Notes under the pieces: generated by a model
Database searches by the model: none
Told to the model about the DNA's origin: nothing
What the model saw: only the letters and a program-made list of their open reading frames with translations
Translations under genes and position numbers: made by a program
Shown: in pieces, positions 46,449-56,667 of the stretch
Position numbering within the stretch: position 1 is the first letter of the stretch
How the letters are laid out: the number at the start of each line of letters is the position of its first letter
Assembly (NCBI GenBank): GCA_023212725.1
Contig: JALBYF010000031.1
Span: forward strand, 62,001-126,000
Reading direction: 5' to 3'
DNA from: Tranzscheliella williamsii
Taxonomy: Eukaryota > Basidiomycota > Ustilaginomycetes > Ustilaginales > Ustilaginaceae
DNA length: 64,000 bases

Positions 46449-49400
46449 GACGGACGATCTACAGCAGTGCGCGGTGGTCTGAGGCCCGGGAATGCGGCGC
46501 AGCTACGTTCTGGCAGCTTCTGAGCAGCGCGGAAAAGTCTACGTGGATGGGGAGAGTGATGGACCGACTCGCCGGGTTAGTTTCGCAAAGGACAGAAGAA
46601 GCGTTGCTATCTGACACAAAGGTAGCAGAGGAGGGAGACGTTACGGTAATATGCTACGGCGTGGGTGCACGGTGATCCCCAGTCTTATAAGGTAGATGGA
46701 GCCTGAATCTGTGCACAGGCAAAGTGGCTATCTGGAAGACAGCTCGACATGACTCCAACCACAAAGCCAACGGAGGGAGGAGGAACAAGCTGAAACGTGG
46801 CCAGGACAAGCATGACTCGGACACGATCGAAAGCGCGGTGTTCAGGGTCTACGCCTCGTGCTACTTTTTTTTCAATGCACTAGACTGTGTACAAGTACAG
46901 TAGGCACAGTCGGCGAGTCATCAATGCGGGGGGTGTCTTGAACGGAGAAGGCAAGGGGCGCGGTGGGGAAAGTGGCCGTTCTAGTCGGCTTTAGGTACTG
47001 GACACGCGGTGACACCATCATTTGCTGCAACAATGGTGAGTGGCTGCTTCGGCTGCGGTCAGCGCGCGAGAGGGCATCGACGCGGACCCAGCGTAGAAGG
47101 CTGTAGCGGGCGATGGAACAAAGGTGAGCCTACACCGGCCTGGCAGAACTCCAGCAAGATCAAATATCTAAGCGACGAACGCATAAAGGGAAATGGCTAC
47201 AAAGGCGCACGCCTGGTGAAGCGCCAACTATGTGCAGTAGAAGGCCTGCGACCGCGGCGGAAGGAAAGCTGAAAGGACCACGAAAGCAAGTAGTGTAGCT
47301 GGTTTTATCTAGCCGAACAAATACCGGAGTTATGCAAGCCATGAACAGTGCAAAGCCCCACGCAGGGGGGTTGGACGTAAAGAGACGGTGGTTCCAGGCT
47401 CTGCGTCATCCGCATGGCCCGTCCAGCATCAGCCAACAAGGGCAGATCTCCGAGTGACGCTTTGCTGCGGCCGATGCAAGCCGCGCCTCGTTGCTTCGCG
47501 GTCGATGAGCTTTTCTTAGGTTCCGGTGAGACCTTACCCGGCCGCGTTTCGCTGCCCCGAACGCATTTTGGGATGAGGTCCTTGCTTGGCAAGACCGTCT
47601 CCTCGACGGGCTCGATATGGGCGGGTCATACGATTGTCACCGGAGCCAATACAAGCGGTCGAGGCGGAGATGGCTGATTCTGAGTGAGGGAGAATGGAGG
47701 CTCGGTGTTAAAAACGGCATCTCCACGTCTTGTATCCACGGAGGTCGGTATACCGCGACTCTGCTGCGCCGTTCCTCCCTTGCTCGAGGTAACCGCTGTC
47801 CTACCGGACATATCTCGATCGAGCCATGTCGTAGATAGAGCTTTCCCCGCTGTGTATGTCAGCCAGATTGGCACAAGCTGGACAGGTCCAGCACAGAGAC
47901 CATCAAGGCGGAGGTGGGGACGACGTGACTCGAACGCTCAATACCGCCGAATTTTGAAGTTATCACATTCTACCACACCACAATTCGGTTCGGCTACGGA
48001 GCTAAGCTTCTGATGGTGGGATCCGCTCGAGTCATCCATTCTCACGGCACAACAGCAGGCACCAGCACATTCACATTCACAATCAACATCACATTCACGT
48101 AGGAAATACGCTCCATTGACACATGCACCAGCCACAACGTGCAAGCGCAAGGCTGCCAAGGCTATCCATGGATTCGCATTGACCGTATTCGATTTAACGC
48201 GTGGTGTGTTCTCGCCTTGTGTGCCAGAGCTAGTTGTTTTGCTTTGCCGCAGCGCCTCATCTTCTGTTTTCTAAAGATGTGAAATGGCGACGAGGAGTCG
48301 CCACACGACACGGCCGGGCACGGAGAGAAAGAGGAGAGGGACGAAGCGACTGGGTGTCCGCAGAACTCGATCCAAAGCCGCCGGCTGACTCCAACCAGAG
48401 GCGAACCGATCGCATGGTAGCCATAAACTTATAAGATATATGTTAGATCGGATAGATTCAGCCGATCTCCGATCCAGACCCAGCTGCCGAGCATAGTCAA
48501 ATCGATCGGGCCCAAGGACAACGGAGAACTTTGACTCGACCGCGCTGCCTGTCGCGCCTGCCTGCGCTTCCCCGCTCCTGCTGTATACCCTGGCTCGCGT
48601 TGTTCAGCGCAGGGACGCTGGTCCGAGGGCGGCTGTTTCGTCAACCCGCTGGGGTGGGTCACGGACGCTCGATGTGTTGCTCAGCACGTCGTGTCTGGCG
48701 ACGCATACATCTCGGCAACTGTCTTCCGCGCGGTCGTTCGCGTCTTCTAAAGTTCTTCTCAGCCGGCACATATGCACACTTAAGCGCTCTTTCAGTCTTG
48801 GCGATTTTCTGCTTACGTTGTGACCTTCTGCTCCTTCTCCTTCTCTTCTTGCTCTTGGTTCTTGACACTGCACAAGTGCAGTCCATGACCCCCCGGTCGC
48901 GTCTGTAGCTTGTCTGTGATGCAGTAGGCGGCTCTTACAAGGAGCACCTAAGTTGGCTGCCATTTTGACAAGGCGCGTGCTGTCCTTGCTTGTTCCTGTT
49001 CGTACCTTGGCATTATTGCCGCCCTAGGACGTCCGGTCACTGCCCGGCTCCACGTGGTACGCTGACCTCGAGCCACCGATTCCGACGATCTTCGGCTCGC
49101 TTCTCGCTGGTTCCTATCTTGTATGCGCCCAACACACTGTGCTTGTTCCTACCTGTTTATACTGCTTGTTCCGGCCTGTTTGTTCTGCTTGTCTCGTTGC
49201 TGGATCGCCCTTGATCTTCGCAATTGGCGTTCCATGCGGCCTGGTCGATCCGCTTGCCTTTCCTAGCAACTGCTTACGTCGCCTGCCTCCGACCTGACAG
49301 TTCTTGCCTTGCTGCCCTCTCGCCGCTTACATCCTCAGAACCATCGCTCGCATTGCATTCTCTCCTCTACCCTCTCGTCCACCCTCCGATAGCTTCCGCT

Positions 49401-49521
49401 TCGCATTCTCTCGCTCCCGGCTTTTGCTCTTTTCCTTGCCCCGACCCGTTCCAGGCCTCGCCGCCACCTTACGCTCTTTACCAGCATCTACGTTTCGTTC
49501 ACGCTATCCTGAATTGCAATC
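46449..49521. other. Gene-poor region of 3.1 kb
   Basis: Only the promoter of the arrestin-like gene (near 46.45-46.7 kb) and the CT-rich leader of the next gene (49.0-49.5 kb) are expected. Open frames are short and unrecognised. A weakly tRNA-like stretch on the minus strand near 47905-47995 was examined and rejected. There is a T-run at 46864-46872. No terminal repeats or transposon motifs are seen. Confidence 0.45.
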
Positions 49522-50190
49522 ATGCCTACCTCGACGATCCCGCTATATGCTCCCGGGGCGGCCGAGATGTTTTCGGCTGCCAAAACTATGCTGTCCGATT
49601 CTCCTGCGCGCGTTACCTGGAGTCTGGAGCCTACGGCCATCTCCACTACGACGCTGGCCAACGGCGCTCCTGCGACAATGTGGAATGTTCGCGGCCATGA
49701 ATACTATTCCTCTGGCAACGTGTCATACCACACCGTGGAGAACGCCCGCTTTCTGCAGGGAAAGCACTATTTCTCTGCCGCCAACGACAATAGAGACTAC
49801 CATTGCCACTTTACCCTCAGCAAAGAAGCGACCTGTGTGGAAACGTACCACGGGAAGAGCAGCACTGTAACCTACAAGCATGCTCGGCCGTTCGTCACGG
49901 CGTACGTTGAGTACGACGCCACTTCCACCTCCCACTCCAGCACCAAACGGGCCAAGACCAGCACGGCCACCCCGACAGCCAGCAGCGCCGCCACGCCGGC
50001 CGCACAAACGTCCGCTGCGGTATACGAGCCGCAACAGCAGGTCGACGCTCTGCCCGCCACATCGGCCGCCTCGAAGGCGTTCTCAACCTCCGCGGCTAAT
50101 GCCATCACCATCCCCAGTCTCCCCGTCCTCGCCCTCACCTTTGCTTTCCTCCTCTCGGCCGTCCTTGCCTGCCCCTACCACGCGCTCTAA
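49522..50190 (+). CDS. Orphan protein with hydrophobic C-terminal segment
   Basis: I do not recognise this gene. It encodes 222 residues from the ATG at 49522. Residues 1-125 look like a compact beta-rich domain (ARVTWSLEPTAIS, TMWNVRGHEYYSSGNVSYHT, CHFTLSKEATCVETYHG) with two Cys in the last piece. Residues 130-190 are a Ser/Thr/Ala-rich linker like the O-glycosylated stalks of fungal cell-surface proteins. The end, LPVLALTFAFLLSAVLACPYHAL, is one hydrophobic segment, as in a GPI-attachment signal or tail anchor. There is no N-terminal signal peptide, so either a 5' exon coding one lies upstream or the protein is tail-anchored. The pyrimidine-rich 0.5 kb before the ATG could contain such an exon; no unambiguous one was found. 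Confidence 0.6.
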   Translation: MPTSTIPLYAPGAAEMFSAAKTMLSDSPARVTWSLEPTAISTTTLANGAPATMWNVRGHEYYSSGNVSYHTVENARFLQGKHYFSAANDNRDYHCHFTLSKEATCVETYHGKSSTVTYKHARPFVTAYVEYDATSTSHSSTKRAKTSTATPTASSAATPAAQTSAAVYEPQQQVDALPATSAASKAFSTSAANAITIPSLPVLALTFAFLLSAVLACPYHAL

Positions 50191-50513
50191 TGCCTGGCCC
50201 CGCACCCCTCAACCGCCATCGTCAGCCAAAACCTGCATTGATTGTATCTCCCATCATCGGCCGCCGCGCTCGCTGCTTCGCTACAGCCACGGCCGACTGC
50301 CTCACACCTTCGCTTCCATTGCCATGTCCGTCCACCGCGGTTCTGACCTGTTGTGGGCTCGCTGGTCGAGCCTCTGCGCCCAGAACATCTGCGTGAGCGA
50401 CGTCGACCCCGTCCCACTGTCCCTGCTTTTAACTGTATGTTCTTGCACTTTCGTATATCCACCTCAGGCAACGTCTTGTGTCGCTAATCATGATCGTTGC
50501 TAGGTGGGATGTG
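50191..50513. other. Convergent 3' region, orphan gene / TRM10
   Basis: A 323-bp spacer of two converging genes, with nothing further recognised. Confidence 0.5.
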
Positions 50514-51995
50514 TCAAAGATCCGGAAGCGTCCCGTCTGGCGGCTGGTCCTGCGGACTACTTGCTTCGTTGTCCTCCATGTCAGGGTGATCTCCATCGAC
50601 ACTGGCGGCCGCATCGGGATGGAGTGGCGGCGCTGACGGCGTTTGGCGCGGCTGGTAGCGCCGGCGTGGGAGTGCGTTCTCCAAGGCGCTAACCCACGAC
50701 TCGGTCTCAGTCCAGCCGAGCAGGATCTCAACCACCTGGTTGACGGTCAGCACTTTGCGCCCTTTGAACTGCTTGGCGCCGGCGCCCACTGCCGGAGCAG
50801 CCTCGTCCGCGAGCGTCTCGCCGCCGCCCCGGATCCGTTCCTCGACCGCCTCCAAATTCTCTTGCGTCAGCGGCAGCTTCGCGACGCGGAAGCCTAGCTT
50901 GTCCGCCTTGGACTTGCACAGATGCTTGTACCGATTTTTGTCGACGATCCCGCCGATGATGTACGTTTTCCCCGGCTCGAGGCGGTCGATCGTCTCGTCC
51001 GTATCGGCGGTTAGATAGATCACGTCGGACAGCGGGATCCGTCCCGCTGCCTGAGCGTCCGCGGGCGGTAGTGCAGTCTGGTCTTCTCCCTCTGCGGTCT
51101 GTGGCGCTCCAGACTCGGGGTCGGTAGGATTGGCCACGGGAGGCCGGGCGATCAACCTCTCGATGCCTCCCTCTTCGTAGATCGTCACGCCCTTCCACCG
51201 CCTCCAGACGCCTCTGAGCTTCCCATCCATTGCAGCACCGATCCTCGATCGACTAAAGCCCGTCTGCTGACCGCGGTCCTGGGTCTGAGCGTCGCCGTCT
51301 GCCATGGCTGGCGCTTGCCTCGGCACCTGGTTGTGCTGATCTGCAGAGAGATAGTCAAGGGCAGACGAAGGCGGCAAAGGGCCGCCTGCTAGGATTACCT
51401 CCCTGAAAGGGCGCACACCATGCTTGTTGACCGAGTAGAGGTACATGAGCTGCTGAGTCAAGGAGGCGATTTCCTTGTCGTTCATCAGCTCGTCGAATCC
51501 GCAGTCGATTACAAGGCGGGCGTCAAACTGCCGGTTTCTGCCTAGCTGCGGCTTCTGCCTTCTGCTTGCTGACCCGCTTGCTAGTTGCTGTCTGTCTACG
51601 TGCTGCTTGGCTGACGGAACATCCGGACTGGAGGCTTCGCCTGCCTCCGTCTTGCTCTGCTTTATCGGTCTGTCCGTGTCCGTGTTCGAATCGACGCATG
51701 CGCGACGGTCGGCACTGGAGCGTGCCTCGAGCCACCGCGCTCTCTTGTTGGCCTTGCGCTTTAGCCGTTCTGCCGCACGGCGCTCTGGCTTGATTGCTTC
51801 GTTCCGTTGGCGACGAGCCAGCTTCTTGGCTGCGTTCTTGGACATCCCCTCGGGCACCTCCACCCTCGACGCTTCTCTCCTCTGCTGTTCGGCATCGTCG
51901 AACGCGCTTTTCCTCTCGGCAGCTGGTTCCGAGCGCATTTCAGCCGGTTCGCCGCCGCCTTGCTGAGCCACGTCGGCATCGCCGTTTGCGGTCAT
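50514..51995 (-). CDS. trm10: tRNA (guanine-9-N1)-methyltransferase Trm10
   Basis: A 493-residue SPOUT-fold enzyme that makes m1G at position 9 of tRNAs using S-adenosylmethionine. The N-terminus is Lys/Arg/Glu-rich (GMSKNAAKKLARRQRNEAIK), as in yeast Trm10, where it binds tRNA. The domain starts LVIDCGFDELMNDKEIASL with QLMYLYSVNK, and its second half is IYLTADTDETIDRL, the key loop YIIGGIVDKNRYKHLCKSKA, then KVLTVNQVVEILL and the W...A...LPRRRYQPR end. Between the halves lies an unusual insert of about 100 residues with Gln/Asp/Pro-rich stretches (after LAGGPLPPSS). The C-terminal 45 residues are acidic and low complexity. Start ATG 51995. It is divergent from dcc1 with 395 bp between starts. 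Confidence 0.93.
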   Translation of the reverse strand: MTANGDADVAQQGGGEPAEMRSEPAAERKSAFDDAEQQRREASRVEVPEGMSKNAAKKLARRQRNEAIKPERRAAERLKRKANKRARWLEARSSADRRACVDSNTDTDRPIKQSKTEAGEASSPDVPSAKQHVDRQQLASGSASRRQKPQLGRNRQFDARLVIDCGFDELMNDKEIASLTQQLMYLYSVNKHGVRPFREVILAGGPLPPSSALDYLSADQHNQVPRQAPAMADGDAQTQDRGQQTGFSRSRIGAAMDGKLRGVWRRWKGVTIYEEGGIERLIARPPVANPTDPESGAPQTAEGEDQTALPPADAQAAGRIPLSDVIYLTADTDETIDRLEPGKTYIIGGIVDKNRYKHLCKSKADKLGFRVAKLPLTQENLEAVEERIRGGGETLADEAAPAVGAGAKQFKGRKVLTVNQVVEILLGWTETESWVSALENALPRRRYQPRQTPSAPPLHPDAAASVDGDHPDMEDNEASSPQDQPPDGTLPDL

Positions 51996-52390
51996 GCTCT
52001 ACAACGTTGCCTGCTAACGCTATTTAGGTTAGCAGGCATCGTCGCATTTGGATGCTTTTGTCTTTCCAGCTGCCTTCTTGAAACGTCACTGTAACTTTTT
52101 CGGGCTTTTAGCGATGAGCGATCTGACAAGGTTGTGATTTCAGCCCGTTGCTGTGGGTGGCTTGTGACTGTGATTTTCTGAAATAAATCATCATAGCCAC
52201 ACTCACGCTAATCTGCGCGACGCGCTGGGCGTAAAGTGTCGGTTTCCAGCTTGTTCGTGCCATCCGCATTGGGACCCTAGCAAGGATCATCGCTAACCAT
52301 CACATCAACCCTTGTGATCGCGAGAAGCAGTGAGTATCGGCTTTGGGCTGCCGCGCTGCTCGCTGGTACAGCAATAGGAGAGCAATCGCG
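51996..52390. promoter_or_regulatory. Bidirectional promoter, trm10 / dcc1
   Basis: 395 bp between two divergent start codons. It presumably drives both genes. No TATA box is evident. Confidence 0.5.
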
Positions 52391-53734
52391 ATGCCGGCCG
52401 CGGCTTCTAGCTCGTCCATCGATCTGTGCACGGTGGCATTGCCTTTGCCCCAGTACCATCTCCTGGAAATACCCTCCGACCTCGTCGATCTGTTTGATCC
52501 GCCATCCACCACGGATGATGCCGCCAGTGCAGATCGCTCTCCATCCGCAGCAAAGAAGCGCAAGCTGGACAGACTCACCATCAAGGGAAGGTACAACGAC
52601 CAGGCCGTCTTGACCACCGAATCGCAGACACTGGCATTGCGCTCCGTCTCTCAGTCCAACTCGCTGCTGCTGTGCAACATAGGGCCTGCTCCTCCCTCGC
52701 ATTCCACGTCATCTCCAGCGCCTCACACCACAGCCGTCCTCCAACTGCAGTCAAACGTCACCGACACCCTTGAACTTCACCCAATAGTTCCGCGACTTGA
52801 TCGGATCCTAGGTCTCCTCCGCCCGTCACAATACGAAGGCGAAGATGAAGAATCACGCAGGGCAAGTACATACGTCCGCAAATACACGCCCAAGCAAATA
52901 AAGAGCATCGTGCAGGCGAGCCCGCAGGAGCTCCAACAGGGCTTGGTTCAACACCACGTCATCGAGATGGACGGCTATCTACGCCAGATCGCTCCACAGC
53001 ATGTCGAAGCCACGCTGCAGGCGCTTATAAGCTATCTGGACCTCCATGCTCTTCTCACAGACAAGATCCCCCTGCACGACACTGTGGCAGCGCTCGTTTC
53101 GACTCATGGCCTCAACAGCAAGGTCGTGAGCGCTGTGCTGACCCAGTTCTTCGGTTCCGTGCAGCCAGAGTCCGAGGCAGGCAAGGAAGCAACTGTCGAG
53201 CTGAAGTGCTTAGACGTGGTCCGGTTCCTCGGCGAGCAGAAGCTCCAAACCCTGGCTAGGATCGGCATACCGCTGGCGGACTTCCAAGAGGCTTGGAGCG
53301 AGGCATGTCTGTCGCCTGACTTCCAGTCCTGCGCGGACCTGTCGCTCCTCTCCGGCAAGTACCTGCTCCACCCGGCTCCGACGCCCGCCCAGGCCATCTA
53401 TCCCCTCTCTTCCTCCGTCAAGATCCAGTACTACTCTGCATCCGAACTGCCCACAGAGCCCGCAGCCCGGTTCCAAGAGCTCTTTTTGACAAGGCCCGCC
53501 TGGATCGCCGCCGACCTCCACCCCTTTGTCCAGGACCTTGCCGTCGACGAGAAGAAGAAAGACTCGCTCCTGCTCAAGTTCACCCGAAGCAGCAGAACCA
53601 AGGTGCTCGATCCGAGCCTCAGCGATCAGGACAAAGCCAGATGGAACAAGGACAAGAAGCTCCCACCCGCCGATGGCAAGCCCCGGACGGCTTGGATAGA
53701 CGTCGTCATGTACTCTGCCAGAGTCAAGTACTGA
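52391..53734 (+). CDS. dcc1: Sister chromatid cohesion protein Dcc1
   Basis: A 447-residue protein from the ATG at 52391; the open frame begins upstream at a TTG. Dcc1, with Ctf8, joins Ctf18-RFC, the alternative clamp loader that links polymerase epsilon to PCNA loading and sister-chromatid cohesion. Marks of the family are an N-terminal beta domain (YHLLEIPSDLVDLF, LTIKGRYNDQAVLTTESQTLALRSVSQSNSLLL), then the winged-helix part (LDLHALLTDKIPLHDTVAALV) and the C-terminal segment ending in a positively charged, Trp-containing tail (GKPRTAWIDV). Size is near that of yeast Dcc1 (380) and human DSCC1 (393). No intron. Its 3' end converges on the TRI14-like gene 453 bp away. Confidence 0.88.
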   Translation: MPAAASSSSIDLCTVALPLPQYHLLEIPSDLVDLFDPPSTTDDAASADRSPSAAKKRKLDRLTIKGRYNDQAVLTTESQTLALRSVSQSNSLLLCNIGPAPPSHSTSSPAPHTTAVLQLQSNVTDTLELHPIVPRLDRILGLLRPSQYEGEDEESRRASTYVRKYTPKQIKSIVQASPQELQQGLVQHHVIEMDGYLRQIAPQHVEATLQALISYLDLHALLTDKIPLHDTVAALVSTHGLNSKVVSAVLTQFFGSVQPESEAGKEATVELKCLDVVRFLGEQKLQTLARIGIPLADFQEAWSEACLSPDFQSCADLSLLSGKYLLHPAPTPAQAIYPLSSSVKIQYYSASELPTEPAARFQELFLTRPAWIAADLHPFVQDLAVDEKKKDSLLLKFTRSSRTKVLDPSLSDQDKARWNKDKKLPPADGKPRTAWIDVVMYSARVKY

Positions 53735-54187
53735 TCCCTGCGTGTCTGCTTTAATCTCAAGAAATTGCCATTCCAAAACGTGGAGGGCATTGTTCTGATA
53801 CCCACCACGACGTGTGACAGTATGACGAGGCGATGCAGCGCACAGCACAAGCCGGGATCCAGTCGACGCACCATTGCAGATCCCAGTTGGTAAAAGGATA
53901 TGGCGAATAGCAAGGGGCTGAGTCGACGCGTCAGTTTGCGAATGCGGTGCTGGTGTAACTACCGGAAACGCTCTGCGGGGCCCAAGGTAGCGGGAGGTAA
54001 CGTGGCAGCGAGCTGGGACGGGAACGAATGTGAAGCAGACCACCATCGCCGCAGCGGGGGCCCATGGGACAGGGAAAAATGGAACAGGAAAAAAGAAAAT
54101 CGAAGACATGTACCGGTGAAGAAGGGACGAGAGCCAAGGGGCCGGAGATTTCCGTGGTGCACTGCGGGCGACCCACGGCACGAAGGA
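53735..54187. other. Convergent 3' region, dcc1 / TRI14-like gene
   Basis: 453 bp of intergenic sequence with no recognised feature. Confidence 0.45.
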
Positions 54188-55273
54188 TCAGAGCAGGTTG
54201 TAGATGCGGTAGAGCGGGAAGGAGGAACGCCCGCCGTTGGCGCCTTCGCCAAAGTAGGCGCCGCCGCCGTAGATCTGCTGCTGGCCGTCGAAGTTGGCCT
54301 CGGTAACGACGGTGAGTGAGTTCGAGCTGAACTCGTTGCGCGAGTAGGTGCGGACCGCAGCGGACTTCCAGCCGTCGGAAGAGGTAAAGCTGTAAATGGT
54401 GGGCGCCTTGGTGCCGAAGAGGTACTCGCGGCCGTCCTTCTGGACGAGCGAGAGCTTCTCGGTGCCATCCAGGCCGCCAAATTTCTCGCCGGTGAGCCGA
54501 ACGGGCACAGCGGTTGGGGTCTTCTTGGAGAGGTCGAACATGGTGAGCGCACGCGGGCCGCCATACGCAAGAAGCCGGTTGGAAGCGGGCAGGTACTGGA
54601 CACCGGTGTAGCCAGGGCGCTGGCTGCCGTTGCTAGCCTCCGCGAACCACGGCGTTACCGTCTTACCGCTGCGCGAGACCTTGGCAATCGCAGGAATACC
54701 GAGCGCGAAGACCACATACGAATTGTCCTGCGCGTCCTGTGCCGAATCGACTGGGCCGAACGGTCGTGTTCCCTTCTGTTTGTGGAATTCCGTCTGGACG
54801 CCGTTCAAGTCGACGCTCCAGACGGGCTTGCTGTTGGCATTCACGGGAAGGTTGAAGCGATGGAACGAACTGGGCCCGGTCTTGCTCTGGCCACTCCCGA
54901 AACGGAACGCTGCGGCATCTTTGGCTACAGCAAACAGCTTGTCCTTGGCACCGTTTATCGAGAGACCGGCGGCCTGCTGCTGGCCGTCACCGTTGGAGGA
55001 AACGCCGGGAATGTGCACATTAAAGTGCGACGAGTCGGCGACATTCCAGACGGACACCATGCCGCGCCACAGGTTGGACTGGTAAAAGACGTTGCGAGCC
55101 GAGTCAAAGACAGTGTCCTCGGGGTAGAGGTTCTTGACATTGATATTATAGACATCGGGCACGGGCAGTAACGCGTCTAACACCGCCCTGGGTACAGGCA
55201 GAGCATCGCTTGCCGTCTGACTGAGCAGAATCGCGGCTGCCGCGGTAACGGCGGTGGAAAGGGCGAATCTCAT
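54188..55273 (-). CDS. Secreted TRI14-like beta-propeller protein
   Basis: A 361-residue protein from the ATG at 55273 with a signal peptide of about 24 residues (hydrophobic AVTAAAAILL, cleavage near SDA/LP). The mature part has repeated blade-like strands: YPEDTVFDSARNVFYQSNLW, GLSINGAKDKLFAVAKD, PVWSVDLNGVQTEF, NSYVVFALGIPAIAKVSRSG, LPASNRLLAYGGPRALTMFDL. The pattern matches the fungal TRI14 family of six-bladed propellers. The founding member lies in the Fusarium trichothecene cluster, but it is not needed for toxin synthesis itself, and homologues are spread through smut genomes without that cluster. No other trichothecene gene (TRI5 type) is present in this window, so the protein should be viewed as a secreted protein of unknown role, perhaps at the plant interface. 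An N-glycosylation sequon (NGS) lies at ASNGSQRPG. Confidence 0.8.
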   Translation of the reverse strand: MRFALSTAVTAAAAILLSQTASDALPVPRAVLDALLPVPDVYNINVKNLYPEDTVFDSARNVFYQSNLWRGMVSVWNVADSSHFNVHIPGVSSNGDGQQQAAGLSINGAKDKLFAVAKDAAAFRFGSGQSKTGPSSFHRFNLPVNANSKPVWSVDLNGVQTEFHKQKGTRPFGPVDSAQDAQDNSYVVFALGIPAIAKVSRSGKTVTPWFAEASNGSQRPGYTGVQYLPASNRLLAYGGPRALTMFDLSKKTPTAVPVRLTGEKFGGLDGTEKLSLVQKDGREYLFGTKAPTIYSFTSSDGWKSAAVRTYSRNEFSSNSLTVVTEANFDGQQQIYGGGAYFGEGANGGRSSFPLYRIYNLL

Positions 55274-56667
55274 CGTCTGCCTGACAGAACCGGAGCGTGG
55301 AAGTAGTACGAAAACGAAGCGACGAGGCCGGGGCCAGGATGGGGGGAAGGGGCAAAGCTCGAGAGGAGTGGTGGTGGGGACAGAGGGGTAAGGAGAAGAA
55401 TCAAAGCACCGTCTCGTTGGTGTCGAGATGATATACTGATACTGGCAAGCTAGCTAGGAGGTGGGCCGGTGCAGGTTCCTAGCAGAGCGGGCCTCAGGAT
55501 GCCCTGTTGTCTTGGTAAGAACGGGCGTCTAGGGATCGAGGAAGCGGGTGCATCTACAAAGCGAATACCGCCAAGGCGGAACGGCGCTGCATAGTGAAGA
55601 TCAGGGGAAGATCGACGGGCCTACCTACCTGCAACGGAGTTGTCGCTCGCCAACGAAGACCGAAGCGAGAATACAGAAGAGTCACAGTGTGAGTGCGGCC
55701 GGCCGGCTACGCTACCCTATGCCGCGTGTTTGTACTCCGAACCCCACCGTACTGTCCTGTCAGGCAGCATCGACGGCTAAGCATGCTGCACACTGCCGGG
55801 AACACAACGACAAAGGCCGGTCCATCGCTGTACGTCGAAGCACCCACAGAACACACATGGTCTTCCACCCATACGGTTCGCAGCCGGTGAGCGGGCGGGC
55901 GTTCGAGTTGGCAAGCAATGTCGTAAGTGCTCAGCAGCGCCATTTCGTATTTGGTCCAATTCAGTATTTTGGAATCCAGCTAATTGTGAGCGTGATTATT
56001 GATGTGCCTGAGAGCGGGACAGAGAATTGTTTCATTTTATGCGGGCATCCCATGCATCAATATGCATGCAGGTGACATGTCAGAACTCAGTCAACCAAGA
56101 ATTCTGAATGCTTCGCCTCCCCGCGCACTCGATTGTCTCGATGGGAGCTGTCGATAGGCGTGGCGAGTGGGAGCGCGAGCGGGCTTCGACTGAGCCTTCA
56201 GATTGCACGGCAGCGACTCCGCCTCTGTTCTTGCTCGGCGGAACACCTCGCCTGCGCACATCGACACGCCCACGGCGTGTGCTGCCGCCGTCCTTCCAAT
56301 AGAAGCTCCTGAGTCGAGTCAGATTCCACTGCCACGGCCGAAGCGGCCGGATCCTGCCGTGGTAGAGCCACAGCACATGGCGAGCACATGCCGAGCACAC
56401 CTTGTCCGTTTGCGCTACACAACAGCCTCTCTGTAACGCAACGCGTGTGGTGTCGATGGCTCGCAGCTGGCTCACGGCGATCAGAGCGAGCCCAGCGTTC
56501 TTAGCGTCACACGCCTGTCATTTTCACTTGGCAGCCAAGATAGCGCTGTAGCATCCGATCGCAGGCTCTTATCAGCAGGGCAGAGCTGTTATGACGGCCG
56601 CAGGGCATGTGATTCGCCGGGTGGGGGAGCAACACTTGGGGAAAGCGGAGAGAGGGCGAGCATACGA
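55274..56667. promoter_or_regulatory. TRI14-like gene promoter region and 3' region of the WD40 gene
   Basis: 1.39 kb without a supported gene. Upstream of the TRI14-like start the plus strand is purine-rich (55330-55400). I see no repeat, RNA gene or strong motif. Confidence 0.4.

Noticed and set aside
47905..47995. tRNA-like stretch on the minus strand (GTTCGAGTC, CGTCCCC)
   Set aside because: Only three of five T-stem pairs form, and no 5' acceptor strand (GGGGACG) is found upstream.
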